DNA of 64,000 nt from assembly GCA_963799815.1 (NCBI GenBank), contig CAWCYG010000007.1, positions 124,001-188,000 on the forward strand, read 5' to 3'. This stretch comes from JBDTSW01 sp963799815 (lineage in GTDB: Bacteria > Actinomycetota > Thermoleophilia > Solirubrobacterales > 70-9). Within the stretch, counting starts at the first letter, position 1. Every line of letters begins with the position of its first letter. The position numbers were made by a program, and so were the translations under genes. The notes below the pieces were generated by a model. It was not told the origin of the DNA. It did not search any database and saw only the letters and a list, made by a program, of their open reading frames with translations. Shown piece after piece: positions 52,608-60,362 of the stretch.

Positions 52608-53342
52608 ATGAGGCTCGAGGGACGCAGGGCACTCGTGACGGGAGGCGCCCAGGGGATCGGCGCGGCCATCGCGCGGCGGCTCGCGGCCGAGGGGGCGGAG
52701 GTCGTGATCGGTGATCTCAACGCGGGTGCGGCTGCCGACGTCGCAGCGGAGTTCGGCGGCGAGGCCACGATGCTCGACGTCACCGAGCTTGCCTCCGCGC
52801 AAACGGCTGTGGAGAAGTTCGGTCCCTTTCAGGTGCTCGTGAACAACGCCGGCACCGACGACTTCGCGTTCTTCACCGACATGGATGCCGAGCGGTGGCG
52901 CCGGCTGCTGTCGATCAACCTCGAGGGTGTGTTCGCCTGCACCCACGCCGTGCTTCCCTCGATGCAGCAGGCCGGGCATGGGCGCATCGTGAACATCGCC
53001 TCCGAGGCCGGGCGCGTGGGATCGAAGGGCTCGGCCGTCTACTCCGCCGCCAAGGGCGGCGTGATCGCGTTCACAAAGACGATCGCCCGCGAGAACGGGC
53101 GCTACGGGGTCACCGTCAACGCCGTCGCCCCGGGCCCGATCGAGACGCCGCTACTGCTCGCCGCCAGGGAGCTGGGCGATGTCGGGGAGCGAATCATCGA
53201 GACGATGAAGGGAGCCACGCAGCTGCGCCGGCTGGGCAGTCCCGACGAGGTCGCAGCCGCGGTCGCCTTTCTGGCCTCCGACGATGCCTCCTACGTCACA
53301 GGCGAGACGCTCGGCGTCTCGGGCGGACTGGGGATGGTCTGA
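52608..53342 (+). CDS. Short-chain dehydrogenase/reductase (FabG-like)
   Basis: 244 residues. The NAD(P)-binding TGGAQGIGAAIA, the NNAG motif at about 83-86, active-site Ser in NIASEAGRVGSKGSAVYSAA and the Y-S-A-A-K motif are all present, with C-terminal VTGETLGVSGGLGM. It reduces or oxidises a ketone/alcohol, possibly a 3-hydroxyacyl-CoA. Divergent from npdG. Its 3' end is overlapped on the other strand by the open frame of the HTH gene. Confidence 0.9.
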   Translation: MRLEGRRALVTGGAQGIGAAIARRLAAEGAEVVIGDLNAGAAADVAAEFGGEATMLDVTELASAQTAVEKFGPFQVLVNNAGTDDFAFFTDMDAERWRRLLSINLEGVFACTHAVLPSMQQAGHGRIVNIASEAGRVGSKGSAVYSAAKGGVIAFTKTIARENGRYGVTVNAVAPGPIETPLLLAARELGDVGERIIETMKGATQLRRLGSPDEVAAAVAFLASDDASYVTGETLGVSGGLGMV

Positions 53343-53726
53343 GCGCTCAGGCGCGCTGGCCACCGTCGCCGCCTCGCGGTCGGCTGCGGGGATCGGATAC
53401 CAGGATCCGGCCTGAGTGGAGAACATCGTGCCCTTGCCACGCTGGAGGTGAGCGGAGACCGCCGGTCGGCCGGCGCCCAAGCCGACCGCGATCTGACCTG
53501 CGCGCGAGCCGGGGTTGCGGATCAGGTAGGCGAAGACGTCCTCGCGGGTGATCCGCGAGCGACCCCGCGTGGCCGGAGAGGGTTCCCCGAGGATCGCCGC
53601 TCGCGCGCGCAGCAGGCGTGCGCGCTCGTGGACGAGGGGGGCGACCAGGGCCAGCTCGCATTCGATCTGGTCGACGCGCTCCTCGATCTCGCAGAGACCG
53701 AACCGCTCTTTTTCTACGACGAACAT
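53151..53726 (-). CDS. LexA-box-controlled winged-HTH protein, C-terminal limit uncertain
   Basis: From ATG 53726 the first 130 residues look real: a helical N-terminus (CEIEERVDQIECELALVAPL, HERARLLRARAAILG) and a DNA-binding part RITREDVFAYLIRNPGSRAG, GAGRPAVSAHLQRGKGTMF. The pattern resembles small HTH proteins in which a ReDV-x-x-YL start leads into a winged helix. No stop occurs until 53151, which would run 192 bases antisense into the SDR gene; an indel near 53340 or a true overlap could explain this. The start codon lies inside a perfect LexA box, and TAACCT (53742-53737) is a fitting -10 for a leaderless transcript. Confidence 0.55.
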   Translation of the reverse strand: MFVVEKERFGLCEIEERVDQIECELALVAPLVHERARLLRARAAILGEPSPATRGRSRITREDVFAYLIRNPGSRAGQIAVGLGAGRPAVSAHLQRGKGTMFSTQAGSWYPIPAADREAATVASAPERSDHPQSARDAERLACDVGGIVGGQKGDRGCDLVGTAQPAQLRGSLHRLDDSLPDIAQLPGGEQ

Positions 53727-53733
53727 ATGTTCG
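53720..53733. promoter_or_regulatory. Perfect LexA (SOS) box CGAACATATGTTCG
   Basis: A 14-bp exact palindrome equal to the Gram-positive LexA consensus. It contains the ATG (minus strand, 53726-53724) of the HTH gene, and lies 49 bases before GTG 53783 of the HMG-CoA lyase gene on the other strand. It could control either or both. Confidence 0.75.
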
Positions 53734-53782
53734 CACAGGTTACGCCGGCGCTCGGACAGAAGGGCGCAATAGCCTTCGGCGC

Positions 53783-54754
53783 GTGAGCGAGCTCCCTGAA
53801 GACGTCCGGATTCGCGAGGTCGGCCCGCGCGATGGCTTTCAAAACGAGCCGGAGGTGATTCCAACCGCGGAGAAGGTGCGGCTGATCGGCTTGCTCGCCG
53901 ACGCTGGGCTGCGTCGCATCGAGCTCACATCGTTCGTCCGGCCCGACGTGATTCCCCAACTCGCCGACGCCGAGGAGGTGCTGGCGGCCTACGACCGCCG
54001 AGAGGGGGTCGCCTACTCGGTCCTGATCCCGAACGAACGCGGCCTCGAGCGGGCCCTCGAACATCGGGATCGCTTCGACGAGGTCAACCTTTTCGTCTCG
54101 GCCTCCGAGACCCACAACCGCGAGAACGTCAACCGCTCGGTGGAGGAATCCCTGGCGGGCCTCGAGGCGACCATCACGATGGCTCGAAGTGCCGGCCTTC
54201 GCTGCGAGGGCGTGATCTCGGTTGCCTTCGGCTGCCCGTACGAGGGGGAGGTGCCGGTCGAGCGCGTCTTCGGCATCGCCGAGCGCCTTGCCGCGGCGGG
54301 GTGCGAGGAGATCGCGTTTGGCGATACGACCGGTATGGCCAATCCCGACCAGGTCGGCGAGTTCTTCCTTATCGCCCGCAGCCAGCTTCGCGGGGTTGAG
54401 CTGACCGCCCACTTCCACAACACGCGAGGCCAGGGGCTCGCGAACGTCTTCGCGGCGCTCCAGACGGGCATCGATTCATTCGAGTCGTCGTTCGGCGAGT
54501 TGGGGGGCTGTCCCGTGCCCCCAGGCTCCACCGGGAACATCTCGACCGAGGATCTCGTCTCGATGCTCGAGGAGATGGGCGTCGAGACGGGTGTCGAATT
54601 GCCGAAGCTGATCGACGCGTCGAGTGCCGCCCAGGACACGCTCGGACGCCCTCTTGGCGCCCACGTCCTGCGTGCCGGGCCGGTCGAATGGCGGGGGCGA
54701 TCGCCCGCTCGTGACATCACGTCGTCGACGCGGCGCAACGGCCGCCACGCGTAG
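53783..54754 (+). CDS. mvaB: Hydroxymethylglutaryl-CoA lyase
   Basis: 323 residues from GTG 53783. Family motifs: IREVGPRDGFQNEPEVIPTA, TSFVRPDVIPQLADAEEV, AFGDTTGMANP and the signature FGELGGCPVPPGSTGNISTE holding the active-site Cys. It cleaves HMG-CoA to acetoacetate and acetyl-CoA in leucine breakdown. It leads a run with the SnoaL-like gene and hbd. A DNA-damage link through the LexA box is possible but may belong only to the divergent gene. Confidence 0.9.
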   Translation: MSELPEDVRIREVGPRDGFQNEPEVIPTAEKVRLIGLLADAGLRRIELTSFVRPDVIPQLADAEEVLAAYDRREGVAYSVLIPNERGLERALEHRDRFDEVNLFVSASETHNRENVNRSVEESLAGLEATITMARSAGLRCEGVISVAFGCPYEGEVPVERVFGIAERLAAAGCEEIAFGDTTGMANPDQVGEFFLIARSQLRGVELTAHFHNTRGQGLANVFAALQTGIDSFESSFGELGGCPVPPGSTGNISTEDLVSMLEEMGVETGVELPKLIDASSAAQDTLGRPLGAHVLRAGPVEWRGRSPARDITSSTRRNGRHA

Positions 54755-54764
54755 GCTTTCCGGG

Positions 54765-55142
54765 ATGCGAAGCGATGCGTTCAGGGCGGCCGCCGAGGCC
54801 AAGGACTTCGAGGCGGTCGAAGAGCTGTTCACGGAGGACGTCACCTTCAGGAGCCCGGCCGTCTTTAAGCCGTACGAGGGTCGCGACGTGCTTCGCTTCA
54901 TCCTGTCCGCGGTCGTCCAGGTCTTCGAGGACTTCCGCTACACCGATCAGATCGAGCAGGGGGACATCGCGACGCTGCTCTTCAGAGCGAGGGTGGGGGA
55001 GCGCGAGCTCGACGGCATCGACGTGCTGCGCTTCGCGGAGGACGATCGCATCCGCGAGCTGACCGTGATGGTGCGTCCGATGAGCGGGCTGCACGCGCTC
55101 GCGGAGGCGATGCAGGCGAAGCTCGCACCCGCCGGAAGCTGA
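54765..55142 (+). CDS. NTF2/SnoaL-like small protein
   Basis: 125 residues, cone-shaped NTF2-like fold: FRAAAEAKDFEAVEELFTED, VTFRSPAVFKPYEGRDVLRF and TDQIEQGDIATLLFRARVGE. It may be a hydratase/isomerase accessory; no catalytic set is recognised. It lies 10 bases after the HMG-CoA lyase gene and 9 before hbd, so it is probably in the same operon. Confidence 0.75.
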   Translation: MRSDAFRAAAEAKDFEAVEELFTEDVTFRSPAVFKPYEGRDVLRFILSAVVQVFEDFRYTDQIEQGDIATLLFRARVGERELDGIDVLRFAEDDRIRELTVMVRPMSGLHALAEAMQAKLAPAGS

Positions 55143-55151
55143 GCGAAGAGC

Positions 55152-56033
55152 ATGAGCGTTAAAAGCGTTGGAGTCGTCGGCTGTGGCCTCATGGGTCACG
55201 GCATCGCGCAGATCTGCGCGCAGGCCGAGATGGACGTGGTAGTTCGTGAGACCGACCAGGACCGCCTCGACGCCGGGATGGCAAAGATCGCGAAGCAACT
55301 CGATCGCGCCGTGGAACGTGGCAAGCTCGAGGGGGCGGCCGCCGACGCGGTCCGCGCGCGGCTGCATCCGACCACGGACTACTCCGACCTCGCCGACTGC
55401 GAGCTCGTGATCGAGGCGATCGTCGAGGACCTAGACGAGAAGCTCGCGATGTGGCGCGAGCTCGACTCGATCGTGAAGCCGGAGGCGACCTTCGCCTCCA
55501 ACACTTCATCGCTGTCGGTCGCCGAGCAGGCCGCCGCCACGTCACGCCCCGAGCGATTCCTTGGGCTGCACTTCTTCAACCCCGCGCAGGTGATGCCGTT
55601 GTTGGAGGTCGTAAAGGCCGAGCGCACCTCCGACGAGGCTGCTGCCTTGGGCTTTGAACTCGGCGAGAAGCTGCACAAAAAGACGGTCGCGGCGCGCGAT
55701 AACCGCGGCTTCATCGTCAACCGGCTCCTGGTCCCGTACATGCTCGACGCGATGCGCGCTTACGAGGATGGCGTCGGCTCGATCGCCGATATCGACCTCG
55801 CCATGAAGGCGGGCGCCAGCCACCCGATGGGCCCGCTCACGCTCGCCGACTTCGTGGGGCTCGACACGCTCGCTTCGATCGCGGAGGTCATGCACTCCTT
55901 CTATGGCGAGGATCGCTTCGCCGCCCCCACCTCGCTCACCAAGCTCGTTGAAGCCGGGCATCTCGGCACCAAGACCGGTCGCGGCTTCTACGACTACTCC
56001 GGGGAAAAGCCACAGCCCGCCGACCCAAGATGA
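55152..56033 (+). CDS. hbd: 3-hydroxybutyryl-CoA dehydrogenase
   Basis: 293 residues, the single-function 3-hydroxyacyl-CoA dehydrogenase form. NAD-binding GVVGCGLMGHGIAQICAQA, then IEAIVEDLDEKLAMW, ASNTSSLSV, the catalytic His in GLHFFNPAQVMPLLEVV, NRGFIVNRLLVPY and GASHPMGPLTLADFVGLD. It interconverts acetoacetyl-CoA and (S)-3-hydroxybutyryl-CoA, a step towards crotonyl-CoA and hence substrate for Ccr. Its stop codon lies in the left arm of a long inverted repeat. Confidence 0.92.
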   Translation: MSVKSVGVVGCGLMGHGIAQICAQAEMDVVVRETDQDRLDAGMAKIAKQLDRAVERGKLEGAAADAVRARLHPTTDYSDLADCELVIEAIVEDLDEKLAMWRELDSIVKPEATFASNTSSLSVAEQAAATSRPERFLGLHFFNPAQVMPLLEVVKAERTSDEAAALGFELGEKLHKKTVAARDNRGFIVNRLLVPYMLDAMRAYEDGVGSIADIDLAMKAGASHPMGPLTLADFVGLDTLASIAEVMHSFYGEDRFAAPTSLTKLVEAGHLGTKTGRGFYDYSGEKPQPADPR

Positions 56034-56094
56034 GTAGTTCCGCACCCCCGCGCGCCCGGATGACGCAGGCGCACGCCGCATGGAACTAATCATC
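56029..56094. repeat. Long inverted repeat at the 3' end of hbd
   Basis: GATGAGTAGTTCC (56029-56041) pairs with GGAACTAATCATC (56082-56094) at 12 of 13 positions, around a 40-nt GC-rich loop with possible inner stems. The left arm includes the hbd stop codon; the right arm ends 31 bases before divIVA. It may end transcription, protect the 3' end, or be a protein-binding dyad. Confidence 0.45.
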
Positions 56095-56125
56095 TGAACG
56101 CGCGGCGGCGTACGCTGAGCAGCCC

Positions 56126-56899
56126 ATGGATCGAGAGTCTTTAGAGCGAATCCGGACCACGACCTTCACGGTCGCAAGGCGCGGCTATGACAAGCGGGAG
56201 GTCGACCGCTTCCTCACCCGCCTCGCCGACTGGCTCGAGAGCGGCGGGGGCGACGAGGAGCGCTCGCAGGTGGTCCGCGACGAGCTCACGCGCATCGCCG
56301 AGCAGACCGCAAAGATCCTCACCGACGCACACGAGGTCGCCGAGACCCTGCGTTCGGAGGGGGAGATGGACGCAACCAACGTTCGCTCCGAGGCTGACGC
56401 CTATGCCGAGCGCGTGCGCATCGAGGCCGACGAGTACTCGAAGGAGCAGCGTGCTGAAGCAGACGCGTACGTGGCCCGGGCTCGCACCGAAGCGCAGGAG
56501 GAGACCGCCGAGATGCGCGACACGGCGGAGCGCGACAGCCTGCAGCTTGCCGAGGAGGTGGCCCGTCGCCGGCGAGGGCTGGACGATGAGATCCAAGAGC
56601 TCGAGGAGCGACGCGAGGCGGTCATCGAGGAGATGCAGCGCCTCTCCAGCCAGCTGGCCGGAACGGCGAGCGAGCACCTCCCGCCGCCCGAGCCGGCGAC
56701 CGAGCCCGACTTCGAGCTTGGCGTGAGTGAGGAGGAGGAGCTCGTCGAGCTCGCAGGCGACGAGCCGCTCGAGGCGGAGGAGGCCGAGTTCGAGGAATAC
56801 GAGGATGAAGTCGAGGACGATGCCGCCGCCGAGGCCAGTGGCGAGACGGTCGAGTGGGATATCGAGAGCGAGCTGGAGGAGGAGCCCCCAGCCCGATGA
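56126..56899 (+). CDS. divIVA: DivIVA-domain protein
   Basis: 257 residues. N-terminal DivIVA motif TTTFTVARRGYDKREVDRFL (residues about 11-30), then a long coiled coil to about 180 (EADAYAERVRIEADEYSKEQ), and a strongly acidic C-terminal third (EEEELVELAGDEPLEAEEAE). DivIVA proteins mark poles and septa and direct wall growth in actinobacteria. The stop overlaps the start of the acyl-CoA carboxylase gene (ATGA), so the two are translated together. Confidence 0.88.
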   Translation: MDRESLERIRTTTFTVARRGYDKREVDRFLTRLADWLESGGGDEERSQVVRDELTRIAEQTAKILTDAHEVAETLRSEGEMDATNVRSEADAYAERVRIEADEYSKEQRAEADAYVARARTEAQEETAEMRDTAERDSLQLAEEVARRRRGLDDEIQELEERREAVIEEMQRLSSQLAGTASEHLPPPEPATEPDFELGVSEEEELVELAGDEPLEAEEAEFEEYEDEVEDDAAAEASGETVEWDIESELEEEPPAR

Positions 56900-58434
56900 G
56901 CGAGACCCGCGAGGGCGCCGACTTTCAGCGCGCGCTCGACGCCGCCTTCGCGGGTGGCCCCGAGCGACATCACCAAAAGACTGCCGACCAGGGCAAGCTG
57001 CCCGTCCGCGAGCGCCTCGCCCGGCTCGTGGATCCCGCGTCGTTCGCCGAGGAGGGCCTGCTTGCGAACTGGGAGCAGGAGGGCCTGGGGGCCGACGGGG
57101 TGGTCACCGGGCTGGCCCTGATCGGGGGACGCAAGGTCGCCGTCATCGCCAACGACCCCACCGTGAAGGCGGGCTCATGGGGACCGAAGACCGTCGAGAA
57201 GATCCTGCGCGTTCAAGAGCGCGCCTTGGCTCTCGAGATCCCGCTCGTCTATCTGATCGACTCAGCTGGCGCTCGGATCACGGACCAGGTGCGCATGTTC
57301 CCGGGTCGCCGCGGCGCCGGGCGGATCTTCCACAACGAGGTGAAGCTCTCCGGCCGCGTCCCCCAGGTGTGCCTGCTCTTCGGTCCCTCGGCGGCGGGCG
57401 GCGCCTACATCCCGGCCTTCTGCGACGTGGTGATCATGCGCGACGGCAACGCCTCCATGTACCTCGGCTCCCCGCGGATGGCCGAGGTGGTGATCGGCGA
57501 GCGGGTCTCGTTGGAGGAGATGGGCGGCGCCAAGATGCACACCGCAGTCTCCGGATGCGGTCACTTTCTCGCCGCGACCGACTCCGACGCCATCGACGTG
57601 GCCCGGCGCTACCTCTCATACATGCCTGCGAACTGGCGAGAGCTGGCGCCTGCGGCTCCCCCCGCCGAGCCCGGCTCGGAGCGCGGCGTTGGCGAGATCG
57701 TGCCGACCGACCCGAAAACGCCCTTCGATGCGAAGGAGCTGATCGACGCCGTCGCTGATGCGGACTCCTTCTGCGAGGTCCACGCCCGCTGGGCCAAGGA
57801 GATCGTCGTCGGTTACGCCCGACTGGATGGACGTGCAGTCGGCATCGTCGCCAACCAGCCCAGGTTCAAGGGGGGAGTGCTGTTCGTCGACTCGGCGGAC
57901 AAGGCCGCGCGGTTCATCGCCACCTGCAACGCGTTCAACCTGCCGCTGCTGTTCCTGGCCGACGTTCCCGGGTTCATGATCGGCACCGACGTCGAGCGCC
58001 AGGGGATCATCCGCCATGGCGCGAAAATGATCTCGGCGGTGAGCGAAGCCACGGTGCCGAAGATCTCGGTGATCGTTCGCAAGGCGTACGGCGCCGGCCT
58101 CTACGCTATGGCGGGCCCCGCCTTCGAGCCCGACTGTTGCATCGCGCTCCCGACCGCATCGATCGCGGTGATGGGGCCCGAGGCGGCGATCAACGCCGTT
58201 TTCTTCAACGAGATCCAGGCGATCGACGACGAGGCGGAGCGCGAGCGATTCGTAGCCGAGAAGCGCCGCTCCTACTCGGCCGACATCGACATCCTCCATC
58301 TCGCCTCTGAGCTCGTGGTCGACGCGGTGATCGAGCCTGACGACCTTCGCGGGGAGCTGATCAGGCGCTTCGCGTTCGCCGAGTCGAAGGATCGCCGCTT
58401 CTCAGAGCGCCGCAACCCGGTTACCCCGGCCTGA
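56896..58434 (+). CDS. pccB: Acyl-CoA carboxylase beta subunit (propionyl-CoA carboxylase-like carboxyltransferase)
   Basis: 512 residues. Both carboxyltransferase halves are present: LPVRERLARLVDPASFAEEG, IDSAGARITDQVRMFPGRRG, GPSAAGGAYIPAFCD, FLADVPGFMIGTDVERQGII, RKAYGAGLYAMAGPAFEPD. It carboxylates a short acyl-CoA (propionyl, acetyl or methylcrotonyl) with a biotinylated alpha subunit that is not in this window. Start ATG 56896 overlaps the divIVA stop. In the proposed acetate route it would return propionyl-CoA to succinyl-CoA; in leucine breakdown it could serve methylcrotonyl-CoA with the HMG-CoA lyase. Confidence 0.88.
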   Translation: MSETREGADFQRALDAAFAGGPERHHQKTADQGKLPVRERLARLVDPASFAEEGLLANWEQEGLGADGVVTGLALIGGRKVAVIANDPTVKAGSWGPKTVEKILRVQERALALEIPLVYLIDSAGARITDQVRMFPGRRGAGRIFHNEVKLSGRVPQVCLLFGPSAAGGAYIPAFCDVVIMRDGNASMYLGSPRMAEVVIGERVSLEEMGGAKMHTAVSGCGHFLAATDSDAIDVARRYLSYMPANWRELAPAAPPAEPGSERGVGEIVPTDPKTPFDAKELIDAVADADSFCEVHARWAKEIVVGYARLDGRAVGIVANQPRFKGGVLFVDSADKAARFIATCNAFNLPLLFLADVPGFMIGTDVERQGIIRHGAKMISAVSEATVPKISVIVRKAYGAGLYAMAGPAFEPDCCIALPTASIAVMGPEAAINAVFFNEIQAIDDEAERERFVAEKRRSYSADIDILHLASELVVDAVIEPDDLRGELIRRFAFAESKDRRFSERRNPVTPA

Positions 58435-58438
58435 TCCG

Positions 58439-59090
58439 ATGGGCGGGCTCGCCGTCGTCGGCGGCAACGCGACCGCGGGCATCGCCCTCGACGGCGCTCG
58501 ATGGCTCGCCATCGATCGACACCGAGGGGACGGCGGCTACACGCTCCCTCACGCGATCGATCACGAGGCGAACATGCACGCGGCTGGCGGAGGCCGGTTG
58601 CGATCGCGTGCTCGGGATTGGATCGGTGGGCGGTCTGCATCCCCAGCTCGGGCCCGGCACCTTCCTCTGTCCCGACGACTTCATCGCGCTTGGCGGGACT
58701 CCAACCTCCCGGTCCGGCCTCGAGGCTCACGAGGTCCACGGATTCAGTCAGGGATGGCGTGGGCAGGTGGTAGAGGCCTGGGCGTCGGTCGCTGCCGCCC
58801 AGCTGGTGGACGGAGGCACCTATTGGCAGACGCTGGGGCCACGGCTCGAAACGCCGGCCGAGGTGCGGGCCATCGCCCGTGACGCCGACGTGGTCGGGAT
58901 GACCATCGGCTCGGAGTGCGTGGTGGCCTCGGAGCTCGGCTTGGCGTATGCGGCGGTGTGCGTGGTCGTCAACTACGCCAATGGAGTGGGCGACGAGGAA
59001 CTGGCGATGAGCGAGGTCGAGCGAGGCGCCGAGGCGACGCGGGAGCCGCTCCGCCAGGCCCTCGAGAGGGTGCTTCCCGCTCTCGCGTAG
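58439..59090 (+). pseudogene. Purine nucleoside phosphorylase family (MTA/MTI phosphorylase-like), one frameshift
   Basis: Two frames together give a full PNP-fold enzyme of about 215 residues. Frame 1 (from ATG 58439): LAVVGGNATAGIALDG, YTLPHAIDHEANMHA. Frame 2 (to 59090): LGIGSVGGLHPQLGPGTFLC, TYWQTLGPRLETPAEVRAIA, GMTIGSECVVASELGLAYAA. An extra G near 58580-58586 shifts the frame. The next gene is an MTA/SAH deaminase, so the natural substrate is probably 5'-methylthioinosine, split to hypoxanthine and methylthioribose-1-phosphate. The break may be a sequencing error. Confidence 0.75.
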
Positions 59091-59099
59091 GCTCAATTG

Positions 59100-60362
59100 A
59101 TGGGACTCGCGGTAAAGGACGCTCGCCTCGGCGACGTCACCGTGGGCCTGCGCTGTGACGACGGGGAGATCGCGGAGCTGGGGGAGGGGGTCGAGCCCAA
59201 GGAGGGCGATGAGATCATCGACGGCTCGGGCCTCGCGCTCGTGCCCGGCCTCATCAACGGCCACACCCACGCCGGGATGACGCTGTTTCGCGGTTACGCG
59301 GACGACCTCCCGCTGATGGAATGGCTCGAGGACAAGATCTGGCCCGTTGAGAAGCGAATGGTCGACGAGGACGTCTACTGGGGCACGCGCCTCGCGTGCC
59401 TCGAGATGATCCGCACCGGGACGACCTCGTTCTGGGACATGTACTGGCACGCCCACGCCGCGGCGCGAGCGGTGGAAGATGCCGGCATCCGCGCGGTGAC
59501 AGCGGCACCGCTGATCGACGACAACGATCCCGCCAAGTCCAAGCGCGCCTGTTCGGACGCGGATCGAAGCCTCGAGCAGATCGCCGACGCGGGCGGATCG
59601 ATGGCCCGGCCCGGCTTCGCGCCCCACGCGATCTACTCACTCTCAGAGAACTCGCTTCGCTGGGTGGCCGAGCGCGCTGCCGAGCTCGGCGTTCCCGTGC
59701 AGATCCATCTCTCGGAGACGGAGAAGGAGGTGGATGACTGCATGGCCGAGCACGGCGTGCGTCCAGCCGAGTGGCTCGATCGCTGCGGGCTCCTGGGCCC
59801 GAGCGTCGTGCTCGCTCACGGCGTCTGGCTCAGCGAGAGCGAGCTGGAGCTGATCGCGAGGCGGGGCGCCACCGTCGTCACGAACCCGGTCGCGAACATG
59901 AAGCTCGCGGTCGGTGGCGTCTTCCCCTATAGCGCCGCTCGCGAGCGAGGCGTCGAGGTGGGCCTCGGTACGGATGGCCCCGGCTCCAACAACTCCCTCG
60001 ACCTGCTCTCCGACGCGAAGACCTTCGCGCTGATCCAAAAGCACGTTGCGGGTGACCCGGCGCAAGTCACAGCCGGTGAGACGCTCGCGATCGCCACCGG
60101 GCGCTGCTCGCGCCTGCTCGGAGGCGCTGAGCTCGAGCCCGGCGGACGCGCTGATTTTCTCCTCGTTCGCGCCGGAGCGCCCGAGATGGAGCCGGGCGAG
60201 CTGGGCGCGAACCTGATCTACGCGGCGAGCGGCTCGATCGTCGATACCACGGTGGTGGCTGGGCGGGTGTTGATGAGCGGGGGCGTGATCGAGGGCGCCG
60301 AGGAGGTCGTTGCGAAAGCCCGCGAGCGCGCCGAAGGCCTGGGCCTCGCTCAGGCCGCTTGA
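59100..60362 (+). CDS. mtaD: 5-methylthioadenosine/S-adenosylhomocysteine deaminase
   Basis: 420 residues from ATG 59100 (a TTG directly before is in frame). Amidohydrolase metal motifs: NGHTHAGM, HLSETEKEVDD, LAHGVWLSE and LGTDGPGSNN. The enzyme deaminates methylthioadenosine to methylthioinosine, and often SAH. It is 9 bases after the phosphorylase gene, which makes a salvage pair. Its 3' end overlaps the convergent PucR gene by 13 bases. Confidence 0.9.
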   Translation: MGLAVKDARLGDVTVGLRCDDGEIAELGEGVEPKEGDEIIDGSGLALVPGLINGHTHAGMTLFRGYADDLPLMEWLEDKIWPVEKRMVDEDVYWGTRLACLEMIRTGTTSFWDMYWHAHAAARAVEDAGIRAVTAAPLIDDNDPAKSKRACSDADRSLEQIADAGGSMARPGFAPHAIYSLSENSLRWVAERAAELGVPVQIHLSETEKEVDDCMAEHGVRPAEWLDRCGLLGPSVVLAHGVWLSESELELIARRGATVVTNPVANMKLAVGGVFPYSAARERGVEVGLGTDGPGSNNSLDLLSDAKTFALIQKHVAGDPAQVTAGETLAIATGRCSRLLGGAELEPGGRADFLLVRAGAPEMEPGELGANLIYAASGSIVDTTVVAGRVLMSGGVIEGAEEVVAKARERAEGLGLAQAA

